The notes below the pieces were generated by a model that saw nothing but the letters and a program-made list of their open reading frames with translations, was not told where the DNA came from and did no database searches. Positions 23,497-32,180 of a stretch of DNA of 33,941 nucleotides are shown one piece after another (position 1 is the first letter of the stretch; every line of letters begins with the position of its first letter). Source of the stretch: Eubacterium sp. (GTDB lineage Bacteria > Bacillota_A > Clostridia > Lachnospirales > Lachnospiraceae). The stretch covers positions 1 through 33,941 of the forward strand of contig JAMPGN010000014.1 of NCBI GenBank assembly GCA_023663915.1. Direction: 5' to 3'. A program made the position numbers and the translations under genes.

Positions 23497-24456
23497 CTAC
23501 AGATTCACCACATTCCGATTCTCGCCACCCAGAAAAGCCTCAATATTTTTGACAACTTCCGCAACAAGGCATATTCTGGATTCCGTGCTTGCCCATGACA
23601 TATGCGGGGTGATAATCAATTTCGTGCTGTCCTGAATCTTGCCGAGCGGATTATCCTTTGTCATCGGTTCTTTTTCTAGTACGTCCAGACCCGCAGCGGC
23701 AATCTGGTTATTGATGAGCGCATCATACAATGCCTGTGTGTCAACCACGGGACCGCGTGCAACGTTGATCAGAATTGCGGTTTTCTTCATTTGTTCCAGA
23801 GCGGCTTTGTTGATCAGTCCTTTCGTCCGGTCGCTGAGTGGACAGTGCAGGGACAGGATATCGGATTCCTTTAACAGAGTGTCAAAATCGACACGTCCAT
23901 ACTCGGTGCAGGTGCTTTTGCCCGAAGCAGAGTAGAAAATAACCTTACACCCAAACGCCTGTGCCAGCCCTGCAACTCTGCGTCCGATGTTTCCCATGCC
24001 GACAATACCCCACGTCTTGCCATTCAAGTCATTGAAAGGTCTATCGAAGTTGGAAAAACGGTCCTGCGCGCTGTAAGTCCCTGATTTCACATAGTTATCA
24101 TAGAAAGCAATCTTCTCGGCAAGCATGAGCGCCAGCAAAAGCGTGTGTTGTGCCACCGCCGGAGTGCAGTAATTGACAACGTTGGCGACTTTGATTCCCC
24201 GGCTCTTACAGTATGCAGTATCTACGTTATCATAACCTGTGGCAAACAGGCAGATCAATTTGACATTGGGGGCGTCTTTTAAGGTAGTTTCATTCAAGGG
24301 AGCTTTGTTTGCAATAATAATATCGGCGTCTTTCACACGCTCAGCGGTGTTTTCCGCCACCGTGTTCGGATAATAGGTAACTTCTCCGAATTTTTCAAAA
24401 CAGGATACATCGATATCTGTTCCCGCACTGTTTCTTTCCAAAACAACCAGTTTCAT
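23497..24456 (-). CDS. D-2-hydroxyacid dehydrogenase (glycerate/hydroxypyruvate reductase-like)
   Basis: A 319-residue protein with GGAGG 7 bp before the ATG. The nucleotide fold has GMGNIG at 153-158. The catalytic triad of the family is complete: Arg234 (NVARGPVVD), Glu263 (LEKEP) and His285 (ITPHMSWA). Substrate-loop residues include FATGYDNVD. After the glycine motif the strand ends in YSASG rather than an acidic residue, which leaves NAD versus NADP open. It reduces a 2-keto acid to the D-2-hydroxy acid; hydroxypyruvate to glycerate is a reasonable guess, but lactate-type or branched substrates are possible. It stands as a single gene. Confidence 0.87.
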   Translation of the reverse strand: MKLVVLERNSAGTDIDVSCFEKFGEVTYYPNTVAENTAERVKDADIIIANKAPLNETTLKDAPNVKLICLFATGYDNVDTAYCKSRGIKVANVVNYCTPAVAQHTLLLALMLAEKIAFYDNYVKSGTYSAQDRFSNFDRPFNDLNGKTWGIVGMGNIGRRVAGLAQAFGCKVIFYSASGKSTCTEYGRVDFDTLLKESDILSLHCPLSDRTKGLINKAALEQMKKTAILINVARGPVVDTQALYDALINNQIAAAGLDVLEKEPMTKDNPLGKIQDSTKLIITPHMSWASTESRICLVAEVVKNIEAFLGGENRNVVNL

Positions 24457-24487
24457 ACAAAACCTCCGTTTCTGATAAAATAATGAA

Positions 24488-24508
24488 TTTTATGATGTAA
24501 TCATAAAA
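24488..24508. promoter_or_regulatory. Palindrome upstream of the dehydrogenase gene
   Basis: TTTTATGAT (24488-24496) and ATCATAAAA (24500-24508) form a perfect 9-bp inverted repeat around GTA, 32 bp upstream of the minus-strand ATG. This is the shape and position of an operator. No regulator gene is adjacent, and part of the symmetry may be chance in AT-rich sequence. The remaining 24509-24707 is AT-rich promoter-type spacer with a TATAAT near 24642 that may serve the next gene. Confidence 0.4.
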
Positions 24509-24707
24509 AAATGTGATAAAATAAGATATGAAAATATTGTAACATAGAGCGAATTGTTTTCCTAGGCATTTTTTATGATGAAAATGAGGAAAATATAAAC
24601 GCAAAAATATTTTTTACATAGCAATACGGTACAGAATTTGATATAATAGTAAGAAAGTATGTAATAACACGGTATTAGCCGTGAATGATCTGAAAGGAGT
24701 GAACGAT

Positions 24708-25928
24708 ATGCTTGCAACATTGATCCCGTTTTTTGATAAAGACATGAAGGTGTCTGCCTACTCACTTTTTTCCCAGAAAGAGAATTACCTACTTCATCCG
24801 GAAATGCAGACTTCGGCGGCGCTTAGCGGTTCGGGCAGTGTGAGTGGATTGGAGATCCTACAGAGTATCGGAATTGATACGTTGTCACCAGGGTCGAAAG
24901 TTTTTCTCCGGATAGGGCCGGTCAATGTTTTTTCAGATATCGAAGAGCAGTCTGCGGATATGAAGGATAGACTGGTGCTGCTCTTTGACAATTCGATTGC
25001 AAATACGGAGGATTACCGTAAGCGTTTGAAGCAGCTTCGGGATAATGGTTATAAGCTGGCGATCTTTAAACTTCCGGTTGCAGAGTTTGAAAATTATAAA
25101 GAGATTCTCAAATTGATGGATTATATCCTGCTGGATTGCAAGAAAGTTGATGTGATGAAGGCGAAGATTTATTTTTCACATCAGTATCCGAGGATCAAGA
25201 TTTATGTCTGTAATATAGATGATCAGGAGACGTTTGACAGGATCAAGGAAGACAAAGCCTTCCATCTGTTTGAGGGGAAATTTTACCGTATTCCGGTGAC
25301 GAAAGGTGTTACCAAGATTGAGCCGCTCAAGGTGAATTATCTGGAACTGATGAACATCGTAAATGATGCAGATTATGAGCTGACGCGGGCGGCGGACATC
25401 ATCAGCCGTGATACGGCGCTTGTCCTGTCGCTGCTTGAGGTGGTAAACCGTATGGCAATCAATTCGCGTATCACATCAATCCGTCACGCGGCAGCCATAC
25501 TCGGACAGAAAGAACTGAAAAAGTGGATTAACACCGTGATCACGAAGGAACTGTGTGCGGATAAACCGAATGAGATTACCAGAGTTTCCTTGCTTCGCGC
25601 GAAGTTTGCGGAATGTCTAGCGCCTCATTTTGGGCTGGCGATGAAGTCATCGGAGTTATTTTTGATGGGCTTGTTTTCCGTGCTGGATATTATTTTGAGT
25701 GTGCCGTTGGAAGAGGCGCTTAACAAGGTCAATATATCCAAGGCTATTTCGGACGCGCTCTTGCATCATAAAGGTGAGTTCGCAGAAGTATATGATTTCA
25801 TGAATGCTTATGAAAATGCGGATTGGCAGGAAGTGTGCCGCGTGCTGATTGTGAAGGATAAAAGCATAGATGTGATCTATCAGGCATATATTGAGTCGGT
25901 AAGCTGGTACAAGGAGATGTTCTACTAA
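24708..25928 (+). CDS. Degenerate EAL plus HDOD domain signalling protein (YuxH-like)
   Basis: A 406-residue protein starting at 24708 with AAAGGAGTG upstream. The N-terminal 190 residues follow the EAL fold (ATLIPFFDKDMKVSAYSLFS, LAIFKLPVAEF, YILLDCKKVDV) but lack the E-x-L motif and the acidic metal ligands of active c-di-GMP phosphodiesterases, so catalysis is unlikely. Residues about 200-390 form an HDOD domain (DADYELTRAADIISRDTALVLSLLEVVNR, SIRHAAAILGQKELKKWI). EAL-HDOD proteins are regulatory scaffolds of little-known function. It appears to be monocistronic. Confidence 0.82.
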   Translation: MLATLIPFFDKDMKVSAYSLFSQKENYLLHPEMQTSAALSGSGSVSGLEILQSIGIDTLSPGSKVFLRIGPVNVFSDIEEQSADMKDRLVLLFDNSIANTEDYRKRLKQLRDNGYKLAIFKLPVAEFENYKEILKLMDYILLDCKKVDVMKAKIYFSHQYPRIKIYVCNIDDQETFDRIKEDKAFHLFEGKFYRIPVTKGVTKIEPLKVNYLELMNIVNDADYELTRAADIISRDTALVLSLLEVVNRMAINSRITSIRHAAAILGQKELKKWINTVITKELCADKPNEITRVSLLRAKFAECLAPHFGLAMKSSELFLMGLFSVLDIILSVPLEEALNKVNISKAISDALLHHKGEFAEVYDFMNAYENADWQEVCRVLIVKDKSIDVIYQAYIESVSWYKEMFY

Positions 25929-26043
25929 TTGTTTTTAAAGCGCATCTAATATAGGTTCGCGCTTTCAATAAAAGTGATGATAGGACAGACGACCATCACT
26001 ATAATAAAAATTCGGCTGATTAATTTTAAGGAGGAAACTATCA
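25929..26043 (+). promoter_or_regulatory. Intergenic region with two hairpins before ahcY
   Basis: AAAGCGC (25938-25944) pairs with GCGCTTT (25960-25966), a possible terminator of the upstream gene, although the tail is A-rich. A second stem AGTGATG/CATCACT (25974-25980 with 25994-26000) is followed by TATAAT near 26000-26005. AAGGAGG precedes the ahcY start. I could not match it to a known SAH or SAM riboswitch. Confidence 0.35.
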
Positions 26044-27291
26044 ATGAGTAGCGAAATCAGAGACATTAATCTTGCCGAATCCGGTGAGAGAAAGATCGAG
26101 TGGGTCAAGAGGAATTGCGATCTGCTTCGGACGTTGGAGAAGGAATTTTCCGAGAGCAAGCCTTTTGCGGGTAAGAAGGTTACGTTGTCTGTACATTTGG
26201 AGGCAAAGACCGCATACCTGTGTCTGGTACTGGCAGCAGGCGGCGCAGAAATGTATGTGACGGGTTCCAACCCTTTGTCTACACAGGATGATGTGGCAGC
26301 AGCGCTTGTCAAGGCGGGGCTTGAGGTTCATGCATGGTACGGCGCGACACAGGAGGAATATGAGACGCATATTCGTCACGTATTGGAGGCAGAGCCGAAT
26401 ATCATCATCGACGATGGCGGCGATCTTGTGACGATGGTACATAAGGAGATGCCACATCTGATTCCGAATATTATCGGCGGATGCGAGGAGACTACCACAG
26501 GAATTATTCGTCTGGAGGCGATGAATAAGGCGGGCGAATTGAAGTTCCCTATGGTTCGCGTCAATAATGCGGCATGTAAGCATTTCTTCGATAACAGATA
26601 CGGCACGGGACAGTCGGTGTGGGACGGTATCAACAGAACCACGAACTTGATCGTAGCAGGCAAGATTGTAGTCGTAGCAGGTTACGGCTGGTGCGGTAAG
26701 GGTACGGCTATGAGAGCCAAAGGATTGGGCGCGAGAGTTATCGTCACGGAGATTGACCCGATCAAGGCGATCGAAGCAGTGATGGACGGATTCGACGTCA
26801 TGCCGATGAAAGAAGCCGCGAAAGTGGGCGATTTCTTCATTACCGTGACAGGCTGTGACGGCGTTATCGATCAAGAAGATTTTGCAGAGATGAAGGAGGG
26901 AGCGATCCTCTGTAACGCGGGTCATTTTGATTGCGAGATCGATATGGCATGGTTAAAAGCAAACGCGGTTGAGAAGAAAGAGCAGAGAAAAAATATTATG
27001 GGATACAAACTGCCGACTGGACAATGGATTTTTGTGCTGGCAGAAGGACGTCTCGTAAACCTTGCGGCGGGCGACGGGCACCCAGCAGAAATCATGGATA
27101 TGAGCTTTGCAATTCAGGCGCTTTCCGCTAAATATCTTGTGGAGCATGGCAGTGAGCTTAAGGAGAAATTGATTGATGTGCCGGAAGAGGTTGACAGGGA
27201 TGTAGCGAAGCGTAAGCTGGCATTCCTCGGCAAAGAGATCGACGTGCTGACACCGGAGCAGGAGAAGTATCTGAATAGTTATACGGTGTAG
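26044..27291 (+). CDS. ahcY: S-adenosylhomocysteine hydrolase
   Basis: A 415-residue protein with a strong AAGGAGG site. Recognisable motifs are LSVHLEAKTAYL, TGSNPLSTQDDVAAAL, GGCEETTTG, the substrate-proximal NNAACKHFFDNRYGTG, the NAD-binding GYGWCGKG from Gly213 and NAGHFDCEID near the active-site cap. It splits S-adenosylhomocysteine into adenosine and homocysteine, removing the product inhibitor of methyltransferases. The length and missing insertion fit the short prokaryotic form rather than the 470-residue form. It is not next to methionine-cycle genes. An intrinsic terminator follows. Confidence 0.95.
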   Translation: MSSEIRDINLAESGERKIEWVKRNCDLLRTLEKEFSESKPFAGKKVTLSVHLEAKTAYLCLVLAAGGAEMYVTGSNPLSTQDDVAAALVKAGLEVHAWYGATQEEYETHIRHVLEAEPNIIIDDGGDLVTMVHKEMPHLIPNIIGGCEETTTGIIRLEAMNKAGELKFPMVRVNNAACKHFFDNRYGTGQSVWDGINRTTNLIVAGKIVVVAGYGWCGKGTAMRAKGLGARVIVTEIDPIKAIEAVMDGFDVMPMKEAAKVGDFFITVTGCDGVIDQEDFAEMKEGAILCNAGHFDCEIDMAWLKANAVEKKEQRKNIMGYKLPTGQWIFVLAEGRLVNLAAGDGHPAEIMDMSFAIQALSAKYLVEHGSELKEKLIDVPEEVDRDVAKRKLAFLGKEIDVLTPEQEKYLNSYTV

Positions 27292-27333
27292 GCTGATTTT
27301 GGAAGTAACGGGTTTTCGTGAGATAGTTTATTG

Positions 27334-27375
27334 GAAATAGCATTCATGCTTTGATGGGTGGGTGCTATTTCTTTT
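27334..27375 (+). terminator. Terminator after ahcY
   Basis: GAAATAGCA (27334-27342) pairs with TGCTATTTC (27363-27371), followed by TTTTC. The loop is 20 bases long. Confidence 0.7.
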
Positions 27376-27628
27376 CAATAAGATAATTTATTATTCTGTC
27401 AAATTTAGTTTTATCATTTGTGTATTTCGCACAGACGGCAGTTTCTGCCGGAAATTTCAGTTCTATGATTGGGAATTAGAGTATTTCTAAGGAAATTCCT
27501 TGGCAAATTTCGAGTTTGTGACGAGTTTTCTTAAGATGCAGGCATTTCTTAGGAATTACTCATAATCTCGCAAACGAGCTTTGCTCGGTTTTTCTTACTG
27601 AGAAAGAAGTAAAATAAAGGTTGATTAT
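27376..27628. repeat. Hairpin repeat copy 3 in the gap before higB
   Basis: No gene in this stretch. 27489-27520 (AAGGAAATTCCTTGGCAAAT and on) resembles the repeat at 5666-5700, and 27570-27597 (CTCGCAAACGAGCTTTGCTCG then GTTTTTC) resembles its terminator-like end at 5706-5733. About 45 bases are inserted between the two halves, and these contain another TTTCTTAGGAATTAC-like half repeat. The right hairpin (CGAGC/GCTCG with T5) could end transcription. Confidence 0.6.
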
Positions 27629-27629
27629 A

Positions 27630-27647
27630 GATAACATATAAGTTATC
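27630..27647. promoter_or_regulatory. higBA operator-like palindrome
   Basis: GATAAC (27630-27635) and GTTATC (27642-27647) flank ATATAA, directly before the AAGGAGG ribosome binding site of higB. It is a likely binding site for the HigA-like protein. The exact promoter is unclear. Confidence 0.55.
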
Positions 27648-27661
27648 ATAAAGGAGGAAAT

Positions 27662-28027
27662 ATGTTTGAGGTTATTTTTTACAGAGATAAAAATGGGCGG
27701 TCAAGGATCGTTGAATATTTAGATGAACTTCAGCAAAAAATGTCGGCCAGCAAAGATGCAAGAATTAATCGTGAGAAAATTTTGGTTTATTTAGCGGCAT
27801 TGGCAAAATATGGAGTTGCGATTGGAAAACCTTATGTAAAACATATAGAAGGGGATATATGGGAGCTGCGTCCGCTCAGAAACAGGATTTTTTTCTTCTG
27901 CTGTGCAGGGGATAAAATAGTTTTATTGCATTATTATATTAAGAAATCACAGAAATTGCCTAAGCGGGAGATACAGCAGGCACACAGAAACATGAACGAT
28001 TATAAGGAAAGGAGCTTGATTAAATGA
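27662..28027 (+). CDS. higB: HigB/RelE-like toxin (phage Gp49-like family)
   Basis: A 121-residue protein with AAGGAGG upstream. Core motifs of the Gp49-like HigB family are FEVIFYRDKNGRSRIVEYLDEL, GKPYVKHIEGDIWELRPLRNRIFFFC and IVLLHYYIKKSQKLPKREIQQA. Such proteins fold like RelE and cut mRNA on the ribosome. The toxin gene precedes the antitoxin, the hallmark order of hig loci, with a 4-bp ATGA overlap. Arg residues in LRPLRNR and the Lys/His-rich strand are intact, so activity is plausible. Confidence 0.9.
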   Translation: MFEVIFYRDKNGRSRIVEYLDELQQKMSASKDARINREKILVYLAALAKYGVAIGKPYVKHIEGDIWELRPLRNRIFFFCCAGDKIVLLHYYIKKSQKLPKREIQQAHRNMNDYKERSLIK

Positions 28028-28320
28028 AAGAAATTAACACATTTGCGGATTATATTTCAGATGAGGAAAGAGTTAGTCGCGAAGAACGCCGGAAGATTAA
28101 TCTTGAAGTGGAATTAATTGGTAAAATGATAGAGGCGAGGGAGCAAAAAGGTTACTCACAAAGGGAATTAGCTAAGTTGAGCGGCGTGAAACAGCCGGCG
28201 ATAGCCAGATTGGAAAGCATGAAAACAATGCCGAGAATGGATACTCTGTTAAAGATTTTGCGTCCGTTAGGCTATACATTATCAGTAACGCCCATACATG
28301 AAGAGAATAGAGAGATTTGA
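28024..28320 (+). CDS. higA: HigA-like XRE-family antitoxin
   Basis: A 98-residue protein translated through the toxin stop (ATGA). The HTH lies at about residues 45-75: GYSQRELAKLSGVKQPAIARLESMKTMPRMDTLLKIL. The N-terminal 40 residues are charged and likely contact the toxin. It should neutralise HigB and repress the operon through the palindrome at 27630-27647. The family fit and coupling to the toxin are clear. Confidence 0.9.
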   Translation: MKEINTFADYISDEERVSREERRKINLEVELIGKMIEAREQKGYSQRELAKLSGVKQPAIARLESMKTMPRMDTLLKILRPLGYTLSVTPIHEENREI

Positions 28321-28375
28321 CAAACTTTGATGAAAGGGATAATATAATATCACTTTTTCAGACAGGAGCGCATCT

Positions 28376-30148
28376 ATGGACACGCAGACGAATACAAAAA
28401 CCTACAAAGCGGGGGAACTGCTTGGGCGGTTCCTTCCATATTATAAGAGATATTTACATATCGTAGTCATTGACCTGTTTTGCGCAGGGCTTACAACAAT
28501 CTGTGAGCTGGTATTGCCGATGATTATCCGGTTTATCACCAATGCGGGAATGAACGATCTGGCATCGCTTACGGTGGCGGTCATTTTGCGTCTCGGCGCG
28601 TTGTATTTGTGCCTGCGGATCGTAGATACGATGGCTAATTTCTATATGGCGTACACGGGACATGTGATGGGTACACGCATCGAGACGGATATGAGGCGTG
28701 ATGCCTACGCTCATCTGCAGAAGTTGTCGGATACCTACTATAATAATACGAAAGTCGGTCAGATCATGGGTCGTATTACCAACGACTTGTTTGATGTGAC
28801 GGAATTTTCACATCACTGTCCGGAAGAGTTTTTCATTGCAGGCATCAAGGCGGTCATTTCTTTTATCATTCTGGCGAGAATCAGCCTGTCGTTGACATTG
28901 ATTCTTTTTGCGGTAGTACCGGTCATGGCGATAACCTGTATTACGATCAATCTGCGCATGCGTGAAGCGTTCCGCAAGCAGCGTGTTCAGATTGGTGAAC
29001 TGAATGCTCGTATCGAGGACAGTCTTCTCGGACAGAAAGTAGTCAAGGCTTTCACGAATGAGGAGAAGGAAAAGGAGAAATTCGAGGGAGATAACATGAA
29101 TTTCTTCCGAATTAAAAAGGAAACCTACAAGTTTATGGCGGCGTTTCAGACGACGACAAGGGCTTTTGACGGACTGATGTATCTGGTGCTTCTGGTGGCG
29201 GGTGGTATTTTTATGGTCAAAGGAAAGATCATGCCGGGTGACTTGGTGGCGTATGTGATGTATGTGAGTACACTGATTGCCACGATTCGCAGGATTATCG
29301 AGTTTGCCGAACAATTCCAGCGCGGTATGACGGGAATCGAGCGGTTTGTGCAGATCATGGACAGTGATATTGAAATCTTCGATGAGCCGGGTGCGGTGGA
29401 GTGTGTGCGCCCGAAAGGGAACATTACGTTTCATGATGTCAGTTTTGAGTATCCCGACGATCACAACGTTGTGTTCAAAGGCTTGAATCTGGATATCCAT
29501 GCAGGAGAAAAAATTGCGATTGTGGGTCCGTCCGGCGGCGGCAAGACGACGCTGTGTAACTTGATTCCCCGGTTTTATGATATCGACAAAGGGGAGATCT
29601 TGTTGGACGGTGAAAACATTCACCACTACACGATCAAGAGCCTGCGGCAGAATATAGGCATGGTACAGCAGGACGTTTATCTGTTTTCCGGCACGGTGTA
29701 TGAGAATATTGCTTACGGCAAGGAGAATGCCACGATGGACGAGGTGATCGAGGCGGCGAAGCACGCAGGTGCGCATGAATTTATCACGGCGTTAAAAGAT
29801 GGGTATGATACCTATGTGGGGGAACGCGGCGTAAAGTTATCCGGCGGGCAGAAACAGCGGATCAGCATTGCCAGAGTATTTTTGAAGAATCCGCCGATCC
29901 TTATTATGGACGAGGCGACTTCTGCGCTGGATAATGAGAGTGAGTTTCAGGTGGCGAAGTCGCTTGAGGCGCTTGCCAAAGGTAGAACGACGATTACGAT
30001 TGCACATAGGTTATCCAGTATCCGCAATTCTGACAGAATCTTAGTGCTGACGGAAGAGGGAATCATGGAAGAGGGAACGCATGAGAGTTTGCTGGAACTT
30101 GGCGGGATCTACTATCATTTCTATGTGACGGCGAACGAATTAAAGTAA
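28376..30148 (+). CDS. ABC exporter half-transporter (MsbA/BmrA type)
   Basis: A 590-residue protein with AGGAGCG before the ATG. Six membrane helices lie in residues about 25-320, followed by a nucleotide-binding domain. This has Walker A GPSGGGKT (384-391), Q-loop VQQDVYLFSG, signature LSGGQ from residue 488, Walker B ILIMDEATSAL with Asp512-Glu513, and H-loop IAHRLSS. The protein should work as a homodimer exporting lipids, peptides or drugs; the substrate cannot be told. A response regulator and sensor kinase follow about 100 bp downstream and might respond to the same compounds, but this is inferred from position alone. Confidence 0.92.
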   Translation: MDTQTNTKTYKAGELLGRFLPYYKRYLHIVVIDLFCAGLTTICELVLPMIIRFITNAGMNDLASLTVAVILRLGALYLCLRIVDTMANFYMAYTGHVMGTRIETDMRRDAYAHLQKLSDTYYNNTKVGQIMGRITNDLFDVTEFSHHCPEEFFIAGIKAVISFIILARISLSLTLILFAVVPVMAITCITINLRMREAFRKQRVQIGELNARIEDSLLGQKVVKAFTNEEKEKEKFEGDNMNFFRIKKETYKFMAAFQTTTRAFDGLMYLVLLVAGGIFMVKGKIMPGDLVAYVMYVSTLIATIRRIIEFAEQFQRGMTGIERFVQIMDSDIEIFDEPGAVECVRPKGNITFHDVSFEYPDDHNVVFKGLNLDIHAGEKIAIVGPSGGGKTTLCNLIPRFYDIDKGEILLDGENIHHYTIKSLRQNIGMVQQDVYLFSGTVYENIAYGKENATMDEVIEAAKHAGAHEFITALKDGYDTYVGERGVKLSGGQKQRISIARVFLKNPPILIMDEATSALDNESEFQVAKSLEALAKGRTTITIAHRLSSIRNSDRILVLTEEGIMEEGTHESLLELGGIYYHFYVTANELK

Positions 30149-30245
30149 TTGTGGGAGTTTATACAATCCGTTAAGAACGTTTCATGATATATCTTTTTCA
30201 GTTGAAACAGGGTTAAAAGGTTACAGGGTAGAGCGATAGAGTATT

Positions 30246-30953
30246 ATGAATCAAAACAGTGCGGTGGAATGCCAGATATTAATCATAGAGGACGATGTAA
30301 CGCTCGCAGGCGGTCTGTGCAGGGCTTTGCAAAATAAAGGAACAGAGGCGTTTTACTGCGGAACTCTGCGCGAGGCGAGGAAACTGCTCGACAACAGGCA
30401 GGCGGTGGGGAAGCAGTATTCTCTCGTACTGCTGGACGTGAATCTGCCCGATGGGAACGGTTTTGACTTTTTACAGGAAATCAAAGAAAAATATAACATA
30501 TGCGTCATAATGCTAACCGCAAATGATATGGAGACAGATATTGTGGCGGGGCTGGAACTTGGGGCGGACGATTATATCACGAAACCTTTCAGCCTTGCAG
30601 TATTGCGGGCAAGGGTAGAAACACAGCTTAGGCGGGTACAGGCGGCTCATACATTGCAGAAGGCAGAGCAGGTTGTCTCGTTCGATGGATATTGTTTCAA
30701 TTTTACGCAGATGCTTTTTACGCATGGGGAAGAACGGATCGAGCTGAGTAAGACCGAGCAGAAGTTATTGCATTTTCTCGTAGAAAATCGGGGAATTACG
30801 CTGACACGAGAACAACTGTTAAATCATGTCTGGACGGCGGCGGAGTTTGTAGACGAGAATGCCTTGTCCGTCACGGTAAAACGATTGCGGGACAAGTTGG
30901 GTGCACAGGAGCGGATCAAGACGGTATATGGAATCGGTTATCGGTGGGAGTAG
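30246..30953 (+). CDS. OmpR/PhoB-family response regulator
   Basis: A 235-residue protein. The receiver domain (residues about 8-125) has the acidic pair IIEDDV, phospho-Asp64 in LVLLDVNLPDGNGFDFL, a T in MLTAND and Lys in DDYITKPFS. The C-terminal winged helix contains LSKTEQKLLHFLVENRGITLTREQLL-type sequence and ENALSVTVKRLRDKLG, ending in VYGIGYRWE. The start at 30246 has only a weak ribosome site. The stop is followed within two bases by the kinase ATG, so the two form an operon. Target genes are unknown; the exporter just upstream is a candidate. Confidence 0.93.
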   Translation: MNQNSAVECQILIIEDDVTLAGGLCRALQNKGTEAFYCGTLREARKLLDNRQAVGKQYSLVLLDVNLPDGNGFDFLQEIKEKYNICVIMLTANDMETDIVAGLELGADDYITKPFSLAVLRARVETQLRRVQAAHTLQKAEQVVSFDGYCFNFTQMLFTHGEERIELSKTEQKLLHFLVENRGITLTREQLLNHVWTAAEFVDENALSVTVKRLRDKLGAQERIKTVYGIGYRWE

Positions 30954-30955
30954 GA

Positions 30956-31927
30956 ATGGCGGTGGGGATGACAACGGAGATGGCAACTGACAGAATAGCT
31001 GTGTTGGTATTAGGCATAAGTATTTTTTGTTTAGTCTGCGCTATAGCGATTATCTTTGCCGATTATTGCTATAGGAAACGCTGCCTCAAGCGGATGTATG
31101 ATATGATACAGGAAGCCATGGATGGAACATTTCGGGCGCGTAATTTTGATGAATCCCTGTATGCTGCCGTGGAGAATAAGCTGGCGGAGTATATTGACGC
31201 TTCAAAAGTGGCTGCGGGAAAGACTGCGAAAGAAAAGGAACAGATTGAAACATTGATCACCGACATTTCCCATCAGACCAAAACGCCGCTTGCTAATATC
31301 CTGCTTTATGCGGAATTGTTGAAGGAACAAGCAGAAACGGAAGAAAGCCGCGAGAATATAGAACTGCTCAAGAATCAGGCTGAGAAATTAAATTTTCTGA
31401 TTCAGTCACTTGTTAAAATGTCCAGACTGGAGACGGGGATTCTGGCGCTGAATCCGAAGAGGGCTTCGGTTGCGGAGCTTTTGGAGGAGGCGGAACGGCA
31501 GTATACTGATAAAGCTCACGAAAAAGGATTATATCTGCATATTCTGTCGCAGGAGGCGCGGAATGTTATGGCATGTTTTGATAAAAAGTGGACGCTGGAA
31601 GCGCTCGGCAATCTGATTGACAATGCAGTCAAGTATACAGAGACGGGCGGCGTTACCGTCAGAGTCAGACCCTTCGGGCTTTTTGTCTGCATAGTGGTTG
31701 CGGATACCGGAATTGGTATTCCGGAAGAGGAACACGCCAGAGTCTTTGGGCGTTTTTACCGTTCGCCGCAGGTTTCTGACCAGCCGGGCGTAGGGATCGG
31801 CTTATACCTTGCGCGCGAGATCTTACAGCAGCAGTCGGGATATATGAAACTGGTTTCAGAAGAGCGCAAGGGGGCGGTCTTTTCGGTGTATTTGCCGGTT
31901 GATATGAGGGAACATAATAACGAATGA
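30956..31927 (+). CDS. Sensor histidine kinase with a single N-terminal membrane helix
   Basis: About 323 residues from ATG 30956, with GGGAG 5 bp upstream, inside the response regulator stop region; an upstream in-frame GTG is unlikely. One membrane helix (IAVLVLGISIFCLVCAIAII) is followed by a HisKA dimerisation domain with His106 in DISHQTKTPLANILL. The GHKL ATPase has the N box LGNLIDNAVKYT, G1 VADTGIGIP and G2 GVGIGLYLAREIL. There is almost no extracellular part, so it may sense within the membrane or through a partner such as the adjacent exporter, as intramembrane-sensing kinases do. It should phosphorylate the preceding regulator. Confidence 0.92.
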   Translation: MAVGMTTEMATDRIAVLVLGISIFCLVCAIAIIFADYCYRKRCLKRMYDMIQEAMDGTFRARNFDESLYAAVENKLAEYIDASKVAAGKTAKEKEQIETLITDISHQTKTPLANILLYAELLKEQAETEESRENIELLKNQAEKLNFLIQSLVKMSRLETGILALNPKRASVAELLEEAERQYTDKAHEKGLYLHILSQEARNVMACFDKKWTLEALGNLIDNAVKYTETGGVTVRVRPFGLFVCIVVADTGIGIPEEEHARVFGRFYRSPQVSDQPGVGIGLYLAREILQQQSGYMKLVSEERKGAVFSVYLPVDMREHNNE

Positions 31928-32180
31928 TGAAGGGCTGAATTGTTACCATAAGAAATCTGTTACTGATAAAAACAATAAACTATGATACAATGAGTGTTAG
32001 TGAGGAGAGCATGCTTGCATGTTCGACGAACGGCGAATGACGATCATGAATCGAAGATTCATGATCTGATAAGCAAAGAAAGATTTTTTTAAATATAGTA
32101 GTATTTTGGGAGGAAAGAGTGGAAGAATTTGACAAATCTTTCGCGAACTGTTTGTGCCTTGGAAAGGAATGATAAAAGAT
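31928..32180 (+). other. Intergenic region with hairpins before the ATPase gene
   Basis: No gene recognised. CATGC/GCATG (around 32009-32021) and a perfect 11-bp stem GATCATGAATC (32042-32052) / GATTCATGATC (32056-32066) with a GAA loop form hairpins; only a weak T-run follows (TTTTTTT at 32082-32090, 16 bp later). TACAAT near 31985 is a candidate -10. GGGAGGAAAGAG at 32109-32120 looks like a ribosome site, but no long frame follows it. Confidence 0.4.

Noticed and set aside
25929..26043. SAH or SAM riboswitch before ahcY
   Set aside because: Two short hairpins exist, but I could not find the conserved core of known SAH or SAM riboswitch classes, and the region is short.
26041..26925. 294-codon open frame opposite ahcY
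   Set aside because: Fully antisense to a conserved housekeeping enzyme and without any recognisable motif.
27621..27649. TTGATT/TATCAT promoter for higB
   Set aside because: The spacing is 17 bp, but transcription would begin at or after the ribosome binding site, leaving a leader too short for the AAGGAGG to function.
28808..29776. 322-codon open frame opposite the ABC exporter
   Set aside because: Shadow of conserved ABC codons; no domain, no ribosome site, and the composition is unnatural (many His, Arg, Gln).
31990..32070. tRNA-like structure
   Set aside because: Hairpins are present, but there is no cloverleaf, no T-arm consensus and no acceptor stem.
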